A DNA stretch of 64,000 nucleotides from Circinella minor (GCA_016758965.1 JAEPRB010000079.1:62001-126000), one strand, 5' to 3'; shown: positions 36,587 to 48,759, numbered from the stretch's first letter. A program made the numbers and translations. The notes: generated by a model not told the origin, from the letters alone.

Positions 36587-37939
36587 TTAAGGGTGATTAA
36601 AGAGACAATATTGAGAAAAGCTAAAATCAGCAGAAACTTCAATTTCCATTTTTTCAGACACTTGGATACCAGTAACGTGTGGTACTGAGAAATAATCAGC
36701 TTGAGATGTCAGTGAAGAAACAGAGGAACAAGATGACGAAGAAAAGCAAGGAGAGGGAGGTGTAGCAGGTAATCGGTATGATGGCGGTGTATATGATGTG
36801 TGTACTTGATGTGAATGAATGGGGGTAGTTGTAGGTTTGTTGGTGTTTTTAATAGTAGTTCTGTTGGCAGCAACGCGTGCAATACTTGGTTCAAATTTCG
36901 CTTGAGGGTCTTCATCATCGCTAAAACCATTAATGTAGTTGCATAAAGTATGCATAAAAGATGGAGAGTATTTTAATGTGGTAGTGGCAGGTTGTCGAGG
37001 AACAGTGGTAGTTGGGGCAGTAGGTGTATGTTCAGTTTTGCGCAATGATGTTGTATTATTATTTTTAGTTGCAGTAAACGATTTCATAGAAGCAACCCGT
37101 AAACGTAATTCAGGAAGTGACATTCGACGAGCTGGATCCAAACAAAAAATACGTAATAAAAGTTCATTCATTTCATCTGAAATACATGGTAGAATAGTTT
37201 TGAAAAATCTTTTAGGCTTCTTGACATAGTTAGAAAAAGTTGGATCTTTCATGGTAGCCTGACGCCATGGATTTCGTCCAGCAGTCAGATTCACAAGAAT
37301 TACGCCCAAACTCCAAATATCATTTTGTCTTGTACTATAACCTTTAACACGTTCATTATTTTTTATCAATTGACCTTGACATTCTGGGGAAAAGTAAAAA
37401 CTAGAGCCACATCCAAATTCGGCAGAAACAGACTGTGTTGTTGCTAAACCAAAATCGGCCAACTTGACTTGCATATTGGAAAACATCAAGATGTTCTCGG
37501 GTTTTAAATCACGATGAGCAATGCCCAATTGATGACAATGATGAACGGCATCTAAGATTTGTAAAAATACGTGTTTAATCGATCGATTGTTACCGACAAT
37601 ACCTTGTTGCTGTGTAATGGCAGTGAATAAATCACCACCTGGCGCATATTCCAACACAATGAATGTTCGGTTACTCTCTTGTTCCCGAACAACTTTTTGA
37701 AATGTTAATACACCTTTATGACCTGATACACGAGTATGAAGTTCGATTTCATTTTTGGCTGTTCCTGGCTTGGTAATAAGTTTGACTGCATATCGACGAT
37801 TAGTGGGAACGTGAACAGCAAAGTAGACGATCCCATAAGCACCAACGCCGAGTAAGGAGATTAATTGAATTGATTTTTTGTCGATAAAAGTATTTATAAG
37901 TGATTTTGGATTAAATCCTGATGACGCTGGTAGTCCCAT
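36587..37939 (-). CDS. Serine/threonine protein kinase, Ran1/Sks1/Vhs1 type
   Basis: Single-exon gene of 450 residues. Kinase domain about residues 25-285: glycine loop GVGAYGIVYFAV, ATP-binding Lys in YAVKLITK, catalytic loop GIAHRDLKPENIL, DFGLA, the subfamily-specific activation segment EFGCGSSFYFSPECQG, then DIWSLGVILVNLTAGRNPWR with QATMKDPTFSNYV. These last two blocks are typical of S. pombe Ran1/Pat1 and yeast Sks1/Vhs1/Ksp1 kinases (control of meiosis and nutrient/glucose responses in yeasts). The C-terminal ~165 residues are Thr/Pro/Ser-rich, likely disordered and regulatory. All kinase key residues are present, so it should be active. It is one of few intronless genes here. Start: the ATG at 37939 is preceded by an AT-rich region with no further in-frame start. 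Confidence 0.93.
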   Translation of the reverse strand: MGLPASSGFNPKSLINTFIDKKSIQLISLLGVGAYGIVYFAVHVPTNRRYAVKLITKPGTAKNEIELHTRVSGHKGVLTFQKVVREQESNRTFIVLEYAPGGDLFTAITQQQGIVGNNRSIKHVFLQILDAVHHCHQLGIAHRDLKPENILMFSNMQVKLADFGLATTQSVSAEFGCGSSFYFSPECQGQLIKNNERVKGYSTRQNDIWSLGVILVNLTAGRNPWRQATMKDPTFSNYVKKPKRFFKTILPCISDEMNELLLRIFCLDPARRMSLPELRLRVASMKSFTATKNNNTTSLRKTEHTPTAPTTTVPRQPATTTLKYSPSFMHTLCNYINGFSDDEDPQAKFEPSIARVAANRTTIKNTNKPTTTPIHSHQVHTSYTPPSYRLPATPPSPCFSSSSCSSVSSLTSQADYFSVPHVTGIQVSEKMEIEVSADFSFSQYCLFNHP

Positions 37940-38936
37940 TATATTAATATATTAAAGCGAAAGTAAAGAAAAGTTAAAGAATCAAAGGGATTAAGAAGAA
38001 AAAATAATGAATGTGTTTCATAACGAAACAATAGACTATATATATGTATTCAAAATTTTGACATACATCTTATACCAATTAACTTTGTTCTCGAAAAAGG
38101 AAGACGATCCGTGTAGGAGACTACACACTTCACAAAGAAAAATAGCCCCTTAATGTACAAAAAAACTAGTAATACGATCAGCATTATTATTATTATTATT
38201 ATTATTAATAGAAATAGAAAAAAGAACGCCTTTAATCATTTACCCCCTACTAGTTATTTGTTTAGCTTCCTAAAGTGGTTTATTCATGATCACTCGCCTC
38301 TCTTTTTTTTCTTCCATGGTAACACAAAAACAGTTATTAGGCAAGTATTTGCCATGGAAATAACAAGAAAATATCAAACTACTTTGATTAAAACAAGAAC
38401 ATTTGTCCGGAAAAGAATAATCTTATTCAAGTACGTCCCATTCGCACGCACAACAACTTTTTTTGTTCTTTTGAGATTTTTTCTTCTAGTAAGGAACCCC
38501 ACCCCCAATGCGAGAAATATAATATATATTATTAACAGTAATACACGCCTCCAATGATTTTTTAGTGTCCCTAGAAGACTCAAAGACATACATGCACAAC
38601 AGACTGGTTGATTAGCAAGAAGTCTATATACACGGGAGAGATGGAGTGAAGAAGATATTAATATGAGGCTGTTTGACTTGCAAAATTTTTTTTTCTACGG
38701 ATCATGCAATATTCTAAATGTATTTCCTAATCTTGGCCATAAGTAATGGAATTGTTGTTGTTGACGATGATGATGATAGTAGTAATGAAACTATATAACA
38801 ACAACAAAAAAGGTGTGCAATAGTATTTAGTGATCTTTTATTTTACTTTCCTTTTCTTTCTCCACTTTTCTCCTTCTGTATCCTTTGATCTTCTCTATGT
38901 ATGTTAAACATTCTTCCATTTCCATTTTCATCAGAA

Positions 38937-38974
<38 letters not shown>

Positions 38975-40168
38975 CTCCTGATTCTTTTAACCCCCCCTTT
39001 TCTTATCAATATTTTTTTTTGAACTTCACTTAAAAAAGGTGGTCTTTCCATCGTAAATCATCGTACTCGACTTTATACGATTTCATATCTAAAACTCTCT
39101 TCATTTAACTATCAGCCAAGGAAAGTGAGAAAAAGAAGAGATGGGGCCGGCAGAAGAAGAAAAAAGATGATGAAGAGTATAGAGAGAACAAGAGAGTTAA
39201 CCATAAAAGACAATTATACAATTTTCTTTCGTGGCAAGCTCAATCGCGTTCTATACCACAAAAAAAAGGGGCTTTATTATATGCAAAAGAGAACCAAGTC
39301 AATTTGCTCCTCAAAACAAGTATATGCACAAGAAAAAAAGTTTATAATAAGACATAATGCTACAACTACTGAATACGTTACATCAAACCAGTAAGAACAC
39401 GTTTTGTTGGTTCATGTATACAGAAACGTGGAAATCTTATACGTATATTAAATATGCAAGTCATACTTTTTTTCCCGGGAAAAAAACAATAAACTTCTAG
39501 TTGATTATAGTTGCTAAGCAAAAATAAAAAACCTGTTTTGAATTATTATTATTTTTTCAATCACACATACGTAAAAGTCAGTAAAGAATAATTATAAAAA
39601 AAATCGACTGATACCTCATCCATAAATAAAATGACAACCTTTTTTCCGAGTATGTAGTTGTTATGATACTTCTGCAACAGACGCCTTTTTTTTTTAGAAT
39701 ACTTTATTATGCCCGATAAAGTTACCATAAATGATAGTTTATGGTTTGTAACTTCTTTTTGACTATGTAACTACGTATAACTCTAGTTATTGAGATATAG
39801 CAGCAGTATAGTGTCTAATAATAATAGCATAATAACAACCAGTAGTAACTCTATGTTTATATGGGTGACCTGCAGAGTTAATTATTTCATGCAGTCAATT
39901 TTTGTTACATGCGGATAGTTATCGATAGGAAAAAAAAAGTTTTTAACAATAACAATCCCTTGCAGCTTAAAAACCATATGTTCACCTTATTAAAGTTCTT
40001 GAATTTATTAAGCTTTTTTTTTATTTCACCCTTTTTTTATTTTATTAATATTGTTATTTTCATTATTTTATGAAAAATATACTATGATCCAGAAAAGTAA
40101 GCAAAAAAAAAAAAAAATAGACACGGGTTTAAGCTAAATAACGGACAGCTTTTTTTTTTTATATAATC
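37940..40168. other. 2.2-kb intergenic region
   Basis: Promoter of the Ran1-like kinase at the left, then AT-rich DNA without a credible gene. Holds an ATT microsatellite near 38180-38206, a perfect AT run at about 38940-38971, and polypurine stretches around 39125-39200. Short frames in it (e.g. 38153-38557) are biased and have no recognisable motif. Confidence 0.6.
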
Positions 40169-43100
40169 CTAATCTTCAATTTCACCATCTTCCAAATCCA
40201 AGGCGCTATTATTATCATTAATATTCCCTGCCTCTACTTCTTTATTAACTTGCTCTTGTTCTTCTTTCTTTTGATTTGGTTCCTGTTCTTGTGAAACAGC
40301 ACGAGATGGTGTGCTATTATCGGATTCAGATGGACTTGCTGGATTGGGAGGTACAATAACTGTAGAAGCTACTGCTGATGCTACTGCAGCTGCTACTGCT
40401 TCTGAAGGTTGTTGCTCTTTTTCTTGGTCCTTTTCAACGGATGGTGATGGTTCCTTTGGTGTTTCTTGTGTATCTTTTTCTTTTGATGGTTCTTTTGGTG
40501 ATTCTTTTTGTTCTTGTTGGGGATGTGATGATGGACCTGGTGAAACTGATTTACTAGAAGAAACTACTTCACCTTCTTCTTCACTTTCCATAACTGTATC
40601 TTCTGCAGTAGTAGTATTTAGTTTAGGTGAGGAAGACGTCTGTACAGTGATATCCTTTGTTGGTTCTCCTGATTCTTTAGACGTTTCTGTTTCCTTTTCT
40701 ACTATTGATTCTGGTATTTTTGACGGTGATGTGGATGATTGTGGTTTTGGTGATAATTGTTTCTCTTTTTCTACTTCTTCCGTAGTGGTTGATTGTGCTA
40801 ATATTGTTGAATTAACATAATTATTAGCTTTTCTTCATCTTTCTCTTACATACAGGCAAAGATCCCTATCTTTTTCCACCCCTATTTTTTTTTTTTTTTT
40901 TTTACCTTTTTCTGCTTCCTCTTTCATAGTTGCATCCGAATTTACATCCGTTGCCCCTGATTCTGGTACTTGTTCATTTGGTTTTTGTGTTGATGATGTA
41001 TTATCATTATTATTTATGTTATTATTATCTGATTCTTGAGGTTCAGCTTTAATTTTATCAGCATGCAGTGTCTCCTCAATTTGTTCTTCTTCTTCCTGCG
41101 TCATTACTACTCCTTCCATACGATCCACTCTATCTTCTTCTTCTACTACTTCTTCCATACTTGTTGCCGATAATGATGATGATGCTCGAGTATGATCTTT
41201 ATTAGTATTACCATTTAATCGACTACCATTACTTTCATTCCCAGTATAATTTTCATCGTAAGACTGATAATTTCGACTTGTCAAGTTTTGTACTGTTCCT
41301 TGTGCTTCACCCTCATCAGAATCATAAAATTCATTATCAGGTACAATACGTCTATCCCAAAATGATTCTGTATTATCATGAGTTTCTGATTAAATAAAAT
41401 AGAAAGCGAAAGAAGTAATAATAATAAAATGAAAATAAAAATAAAAATGAAGCGGAAGAAAGAGATAAAGAGAATCTATACTTACGGGGATAACGATCAT
41501 CAGCATCTTCTTCATCCTCATCGTCCGATCCGTATTGATCTCCAGGGACCTCTATAAAAACCATCATATTAATATTGTATATATGTTTATATCTCATAAT
41601 GGTGTAAATGATAATTCCGTTTTAATTCTTCAAATACACAAATAGTTACCTTGCATCTGAACACTAGGAGCAAACATTGTCCTTGAGAGATTCTCGAATA
41701 CTTGAACTCTAATAGTAAAAGAACGAAAAAAAGTCATTTAAATATTAACATTATATTTAATGGCGAAAACATACTTTAAGAAAATGAAAACGTAAAAGGG
41801 AGGCAAGTAAAATACAAAAAGAGGGCCCATTGTATGTATATGTATGGATGTATGTGCGTAATAATAATAATAGAAAAAAATTTCTTCCAACTTACTTTAT
41901 CTTTTCGAGGTAATCGAGGGTGTTCATATTCTCCATATTACTAGGGCGTACGTCTAATTTATAATCAGGACCGAAATATTCATAATAATCATTATATGGC
42001 ATTTCTATTATTATTATGGATTATCATTATTATGATTAGTAAACAATATTATATGACCAAAGACAAAAAGCTCATGAGTAACAAGATCACTAACTCTATA
42101 TTCATACCTGGTCCAATGTCTTCACCTACAACAACACCTGTTTCATAAGCCCATGCTCTTGCAACATTACGCATTGTATAACCTCCTCCACCAAGAACAA
42201 GTGTTGGATAATTGAATTTTTTCACAAATTCAACACAATTAGCATGTCCCTTCATTGATAAGTTGAAACAACCTAATTTATCACCACTCAATGAATCACC
42301 ACCACATTGTAAAACAATAGCAGAAGGTTGATACCATTCAACTACTTTTTCAATTGTCTATATGCCCAGCATAAAATAATAGGTATATCAGTGTCATTCA
42401 ATGTTACTATGTTTATATATCACTTACTGGTTCAAAAACAGACTTGTAGCTTTCATCATCGATACCATCACGAAGTGGAAAATTGACACTATAATATTTT
42501 CCTCGACCAGCACCCACATCCTAAAAATAATAATAATAATCCATTTAGCTTCAATTCTACCTTTTCGCCCCCTCCTCTATTTTTTAATTTTCTCTTTTTT
42601 TTTCAATCTCTTTCTTCTAGTTTCATCGCAGTCTTTTTTTTTTCCATTATAAAAAAAAAAAGAAACGATATGCACTGACCTTGAGTTCACCTGTACCAGG
42701 GAAAAATTCACCATATTTATGGAAACTAACAGTCATGACACGATCGGTTGTATAAAAAGCTTCTTCAACACCATCACCATGATGAACATCGATATCAATA
42801 TATAAAACACGAGCATAATAACGTAATAATTCCAAAATACCAAGAACAATATCATTGACATAACAAAATCCAGAAGCTTCTGCTTTTTTTGCATGATGTA
42901 AACCACCAGCCCAATTGATAGCAATGTCACACAAACCGCGATTTAATCTTGCAGCACCCTCTAAAAAAATTATATAATATCATTATGGATATACATTAGT
43001 ATTCAGGATTAGTTATATGATTATTTTGTAATTATTCAACCTCTTTTTTCTTAATGATTTTCCATTTTTAATAACTAAATATTATTATTATTATTACCCA

Positions 43101-43821
43101 TGGATCCTCCAGCACTTAATCCACAATATTCAAATAATCCTTCAAAAACAGGGCAGTCATCTCCTACATTGACTATTTGAAAGATAAACATAAAGGTTGA
43201 CAAAAGTTAAAAAATAAAATACGTAACCAAAAAAAAGCCCAGAATAACAAAATAAGAATTTTACATTTTGCTTGTTCTTTTGGATATTGTTCCATGTTTT
43301 CTGGTGTTACGCGTGATAAAAAGTCAATATAATCGTCAGTATGGAATTGTGTCATTTCCCATTTATTGGCTGGTTTAGCACGCTATATTATATATAATAA
43401 TAAACACATTGAACGCGATATGATAATTTAAACACGAAAAATTAGTACTATTTTTTTTTTGTTTCTGTTGATCATTAATTAATCTTATCTATCTTTCTCA
43501 TCCCCCCTTTCCTCTAAAAAAACGTGGATTTGCTTACATAAATCTCCATCTTTTTATAAAGACCATAGTTCATAACAAGGCCATGGCACATGCGAATACG
43601 ATGTGGCTTCATTGGATGACCTGGGCCATAATGATAGTTTCCAACATTAGCTAATAAATAAGAAATTAAATGTTGTTAGGACATAACATATATATAGGGT
43701 TTAAATCAAAGTTAGAATTTTTAGTCTGCTATGTCTTTTACATTTTAATAAAGTCAATAGCGTATATTAAATATTTACCGTCATAAAAATAACAAACTCG
43801 TTTCTTTTGTTCTAATGACAT
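40169..43821 (-). CDS. RPD3: RPD3-class (class I) histone deacetylase with long acidic C-terminal extension
   Basis: Twelve minus-strand exons: 43779-43821, 43538-43650, 43265-43382, 43098-43172, 42680-42960, 42428-42520, 42108-42357, 41896-42004, 41650-41708, 41486-41551, 40906-41385, 40169-40797; 771 residues, all phases consistent. The catalytic domain (about 8-330) has the family blocks [37 protein letters not shown], the His-His charge relay in [20 protein letters not shown], the zinc site in [32 protein letters not shown] and [14 protein letters not shown]. The class I core continues to [17 protein letters not shown]. After that come about 340 residues of Glu/Ser/Pro/Asn-rich, disordered tail ending [10 protein letters not shown]. 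Yeast Rpd3 is 433 residues; Aspergillus RpdA also has a C-terminal extension, reported as essential. Role: deacetylates histone tails in Sin3-type corepressor complexes, in the nucleus. Confidence 0.95.
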
Positions 43822-44187
43822 TTTCTTTTTTTACAAGTGACCAAAAAAAGAGAATAAAAAAAAAGGAATTAGTGAGGATTTGTTTCCAAATATAAAATCT
43901 CAATTGTTGTATGATTGTCGCTAGTTTAAAAAATAAAAAGTTTAGGCGCTATGGAGAAGACTCGTAGATTTCAAACAAAATTTCAGGAACGATTATTTAG
44001 ACAAGATATATTCTATTTTTATTTTATTTTAATTCCTTTTGAATTGGATAGAAGAGGGGTGTATATATGTACAAAAAAACAAACTAGTAAAAAAGAATTA
44101 TATGTGTATGTAAAGAGAGCAAGTGTATGTTGTTCGTGTGTGTATATATGATGTATAAAACTAAGTTGAAGATAAATCTATTTTTTT
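43822..44187. other. Intergenic: HDAC promoter / MPP alpha 3' UTR
   Basis: 366 bases between the HDAC start and the stop of the next minus-strand gene. A-rich near the HDAC ATG; no gene. Confidence 0.6.
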
Positions 44188-46166
44188 TTATTGTCCAGCA
44201 CCCAATCCATACTTGTTAATGACCTTATTCACATCTGTCAAACCACGAAGATGTCCTTGTACAACAACTGTAGCTTGACCTGTTCCACCACTTGTCACTT
44301 TAACAGCACCCCGTACAATGCGTGAAGCAATACGTTGTAATTCAGATACATTCACACGGTCAATATGATCCAACATTTCATCAATACCAGTCTTTTTACC
44401 ATGGACTTGTACCTGTCGTCCCAAATCTTCCAATTGTACCATACGACTTTCCAAATTCATCAACAAAGAAGACTTGAGTTGATTTTTAGCACGATTCAAC
44501 TCCACTTCATTCAATGCTAAATGCTCAACAACATCACTACGTGATACCAAATCTAATTCACGACAAATAACTTCTAATAATGCATTGGCATATTCAGGTG
44601 GACAAGATCCAGCAATACCAAAAAGACCCGAATCGGTATAACAATGATTGAAGGCTTGACATGATTCAACCCAATAATGTTGGTTCAAAACATTGGTGAA
44701 AAGACGGGAATACATACCCTTTCCAGGTCCACCCGCAGAAAAGGAACCACCACCTCCCAATAAGATTTGAAGAGTAGCTAATCCATAGATATCAGGATCA
44801 TTAATGGAAAGACCTTCAAAGGCTACATATACATGGGTCAGGGGTGCTTCAATACCCACATCCAAAAAGCTGTTACCACCGGTATAATGAGCGGGTTGAG
44901 TAGCAATATCATAAACACCACTAGGTTGGTTTTGTTGTTTAGAGGAAGAAAACAAGGATTTTACAATAGATTGTTTATCATTACTAGATGATGCTGATTG
45001 TTGTTGACGAACAAGGGCTTCAGCATGTGTTTGGACTGAATCCAAAATAGGTTCTTTGGATTTATCAAGGTGACCAAAATATTTGTTTGCCAATTGAACA
45101 ACTTGATCATGCTCAGTACCACATGCAGCAATAACAATACGTTCAGGTCGGTACCAGTCCTTCATATATCCTTTAATTAAATCGGAAGACATGGTTTCCA
45201 AATTTTCTGGAGGACATAAAAGTGGATTACCCAATGTATTACCTTGATAAGCAACAGTATGCATAATCTCGGGTAAGATCATTTCAGGTTTGGACCAAAT
45301 CTCTTCAATTTCATACATTGCTGTCATGCGTTGTTCATCCACTTCATCAGGTGTAATACTTGGGTTTAATACAACGTCAGAAAAAAGAGAAACGACACGT
45401 TCAAGATCTTGAGAGAAAATGGCAGATTGATACATTATGCATTCTCTTGATGAGGAACACATTATATTACCACCTAATTTTTCTAACTCTTCTACAACTT
45501 GATCTGCACTTCGGTTGGCTGTACTCTATTATTGATAATGACATTATTATTATTATTATTATTATTATGCACTAGATACTTTTTTCTTTCTTTTTGTCAT
45601 TCAGTCACTCTCTATATATACACTCCCTTCAAGCTTGTCACTCCTTGTCACACGATTAAAAGAAAAACATGAACACTTTACTTTGAAAGCCAAACGATCT
45701 AAAATATGACTAACACCTCGATCCTTGTCAGTTTCATAGCGACTACCAGCATCAACATAAACACCAACAGCACCAAAATGACCTGGTGTGCTTTCAGAAG
45801 CGACTCGAATACCGTTAGGTAAGGTAGTTATTTTACAAAGACCAGGGGACGACTTTGAATATTCTTGAACAATAGTGGGAAACTAAAATATAAAAATTAT
45901 ATCTGTTTTAACTTTGTTTTTTGTTATAGGTGTTTTATCACTATGCTTCTACTGTTGTCGTTATTATGGCACTTATTGTATTGACTAGGGTAAAAATAAA
46001 TAAAGTACGTGTGTACTTTTGTTTTTTTTTTTTCACTTACTTCATTTTCTTGTTTGTTAAAAGTTGCTTCACCCCGTTTCAGTATATTATTTCGAATATA
46101 ATTTTGTTGTTGTTGTCGAAGAATGGGCTTCCATAAATTGCCTCTTTGAAAAAGTCGTGAAGCCAT
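44188..46166 (-). CDS. MAS2: Mitochondrial processing peptidase, alpha subunit
   Basis: Three minus-strand exons (46041-46166, 45682-45882, 44188-45525) give 554 residues. The N-terminus ([20 protein letters not shown]) is basic and free of acids, as expected for a mitochondrial presequence. M16 peptidase fold: [41 protein letters not shown], in which the zinc-binding HxxEH of the beta subunit is absent (HILDRLAF), as is normal for the alpha subunit. The glycine-rich substrate loop [20 protein letters not shown] is present. Role: with the beta subunit it cleaves presequences of imported matrix proteins. There is a Ser/Gln-rich insertion of about 35 residues (around [20 protein letters not shown]) before the conserved HYTGG, a place where family members vary. 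The start is 205 bases from the divergent Emp24 start. Confidence 0.95.
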
Positions 46167-46370
46167 TTTGTTTGAGTTAAAAAAAAATAAGTGTGAGAAA
46201 CTGTTTGCGTGTATATGTGTGCAATATATTTTTTGTTGTCCAAAAAAAATAAACCAGTTAGGTTAAAATTGCATGTCCGAAGCCGATTCGCCCGGCTTGC
46301 CCGCCTTTATAGACGCGCTCATAACTTGGTTTCTTTTTTATTTCGCCATCTTTACAACAATTAGAATAAA
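46167..46370. promoter_or_regulatory. Short bidirectional promoter, MPP alpha / Emp24
   Basis: Only 204 bases separate the two divergent start codons. The middle (about 46274-46322) is unusually GC-rich for this window (CCGAAGCCGATTCGCCCGGC followed by TTGCCCGCC), flanked by AT-rich DNA. It must hold promoter elements for both genes; no specific factor site is claimed. Confidence 0.6.
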
Positions 46371-47394
46371 ATGAAATTATTGTTACTAGTCATCGCCACT
46401 TTAGTTTGTGTACTGAAAACAGTAACTGCTATTAGCATTGATATTCCAGCTCATGGTCAACATTGCTTTTTCGAGGAACTCGCCAAGGGTGACAAGATGA
46501 CTGTTACATTCCAGGTAACACTCTACCATTACTATTATCATTATTACTACCACTACTATTAGTACTACTAGTACTTAACAATACCAGCAAAACAAAAACA
46601 ACCATTCACTACTATTTTTTGTATTATCTGTCAAATGAAAAAAAACACCACTCATCAAAGCTTTTTACTTATAGGTTGGTGAAGGTGGTAATCTTGATAT
46701 TGACTTTTTGGTAAGTTCTTTGTTAGAAAAAGTTGTCAATATTGTATAACACAGAAGAAATAGAGTATTAAGAAATATAAGAGAACTAACAATCAATATA
46801 ATATAATGAAAAAAGATTTCGGATCCTGGAGGAAATTTAATTAAGAGTAGTGCACGCGAATCCACAGGAACACATGTGATTGAAGCAGCTGTTGCTGGAA
46901 AACATACTTACTGCTTTGGTAATCAAATGTCTTCAGTGACAGCCAAGTCTGTTAACTTTAACGTCCATGATATGCAAAAAATTGAAAACACTGCCAAGGG
47001 TAAATCAATATTATATTAGTTAATAAGGATGATGATCATAATTATGAATAAGCTAACTTTTGCTTTTTTTTAATACATATAGCTGATATCGATCCTATCG
47101 AAAGTGAAATTCGTGAATTGGCTGATAGTATTTTTGCTATTAAGGCTGAACAAGAATATATTGTTGTTCGTGAACGACAACATCGTGACAGTAAGCTATT
47201 TTTTTCTTTTAAAAATGAGTAATAAAAGAGAGTATAGATAATTCATCATACACACTTTTATTTTATTAGCTGCCGAAAGTACCAACGCTCGTGTTAAATG
47301 GTGGTCTTTGGGTCAAGTAGTTTTATTAGCTGCCGTTTGTTTCTGGCAAGTGATCTATTTGAAACGTTTCTTTGAAGTCAAACGTGTTGTATAA
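46371..47394 (+). CDS. EMP24: p24 family cargo receptor, Emp24/TMED2 (p24-beta) type
   Basis: Five exons (46371-46514, 46675-46710, 46816-46999, 47083-47190, 47270-47394) give 198 residues. Signal peptide MKLLLLVIATLVCVLKTVTA; GOLD domain with the two conserved cysteines (HGQHCFFEEL and KHTYCFGNQMS); coiled-coil region (ESEIRELADSIFAIKAEQEY); single TM segment (WWSLGQVVLLAAVCFWQVIYL); short cytosolic tail KRFFEVKRVV with the FF motif and C-terminal VV typical of the beta subfamily. Role: type I protein cycling between ER and Golgi in COPI/COPII vesicles, helping sort GPI-anchored and other cargo. Exon 2 is a 36-base microexon that keeps the frame. It is convergent with the cytidylate kinase gene, with 60 bases between stop codons. 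Confidence 0.96.
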
Positions 47395-47454
47395 AAGAAG
47401 AAATTATCCATTATATATATAATACAGTTATTTTTATTATCATTATTATTATTA

Positions 47455-48394
47455 TTACAAACGATCATATACCAATTTTTCTATTGCTGATACTTGTTCA
47501 TCAATGGTTTTATGACTTGTATCCAATTCTATTGCATCTTTTGCTTTCTTTAATGGTGATACTTTTCTTGTTCGATCTGCTTCATCTCTTGCTTCTAAAT
47601 CTTGAGCAATCGCTTCTACCGTTTCCCCTTGAGCCAATGAATTTTTTTCTTTTAATTCATCATATCGACGTTGTGCACGTACATGTGGCTCTGCTACAAT
47701 AAATACTTTAAGTTCTGCATCAGGTAAAATGACCGTACCAATATCTCGACCATCCATAACAACACCACGAATCTTCTCAGTATTTTTATGTTTGAATCCT
47801 GACCATGCTGGATCATTAGCATGAGCAAGAGAACGTTGTTGATTTGCTAAAGTTGCACGAACACCTGGATTGGATGCAATAGGACTAATGTTTTGTACAA
47901 TACGTGATGTCCGAATAGCAGTACTGACATCTTTTCCATCTAATTCTACTGTACCGAGAGAAGGGAATCGGATTTTTGCATGATGAGCTATATCTTGGAC
48001 TTTTTGTGTGTCTGTGATTGGAACTCCTTGGTCAAGACATTTTAATGTCACCTAGTGTATGTACATACCCAAGTATAAATATATATATATATATATTGTT
48101 TGTTTATGTAAGTATGTAAGTATGTTGTATCATAATATATTTATATGGGTTGTTAAGGAAACAGACAATCATAAACACTTACAGCTCGATACATTGCACC
48201 GGAATCAATATATCCAAAACCGAGCTTTTTAGCTAGTAATTTCGCTGTAGTACCTAATTTATTTATTTTTGTTATTCATTTAGATCATTACTGTATTATA
48301 TATATATATATATATATATATAGGTTAAAGTATCATACATACTTTTGCCCGAAGCTGCTGGACCATCAATGGCAATTCGAAATAATCGTGACAT
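47455..48394 (-). CDS. cmk: Bacterial-type (d)CMP kinase
   Basis: Three minus-strand exons (48343-48394, 48183-48253, 47455-48051) give 239 residues. All Cmk signatures are present: P-loop IAIDGPAASGKSTTAKLLAK, YIDSGAMYRAVTLKCL, SRIVQNISPIASNPGVRATL, VMDGRDIGTVILPDAELKVF, and ARDEADRTRKVSPLKKAKDA followed by IELDTSHKTIDEQV. Length and motifs match bacterial Cmk over its whole extent. The usual eukaryotic UMP/CMP kinase is of the adenylate-kinase type and is a different family. Reaction: ATP + (d)CMP to ADP + (d)CDP. There is no obvious mitochondrial presequence; the protein starts directly at the P-loop strand. The introns show it is a nuclear fungal gene, not contamination. Old transfer from bacteria is the likely origin (inference). 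Confidence 0.93.
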
Positions 48395-48759
48395 GTTACA
48401 AAACAAGGGTCAACCGTAAAAAAATAACTGCGACAATACTCAGCATATTTCTATACATTTATTTTATCACAGCATAAACTATAATATAAAAAAAAAAGTG
48501 GAAGAAAAAGAGTGAGAGAAAGAGAAAAAAAAATGTCAAACAAGAAAAAATAAGGTAACTCGACAAACCTTAAATGTAAACAAGACGAGTCACCTTTGCC
48601 TATCATCCTTATTGCAGGTAACCATGGGGAACAACAACTCGGAGACTATAGTACAATATTTGCAAACATAAAACATATGCCGCTTTTTTTTCCACTACGT
48701 ACCCTTTTTTTTTTCTTTTTTTTTAAAAAAAACACATATAAATACATACGCGTTTTTCC
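48395..48759. promoter_or_regulatory. Divergent promoter region, cmk / LAMTOR2
   Basis: 365 bases between divergent start codons, with A-rich and T-rich tracts and a moderately GC-rich piece (about 48556-48650). No specific site claimed. Confidence 0.5.

Noticed and set aside
38153..38557. 134-codon plus-strand frame upstream of the Ran1-like kinase
   Set aside because: Composition follows the AT-rich background; no motif, no splice context, no similarity I can recognise.
40311..40820. 169-codon plus-strand frame opposite the HDAC tail
   Set aside because: Antisense to the low-complexity Glu/Ser/Pro codons of HDAC exon 12; Ser/Asp-rich shadow.
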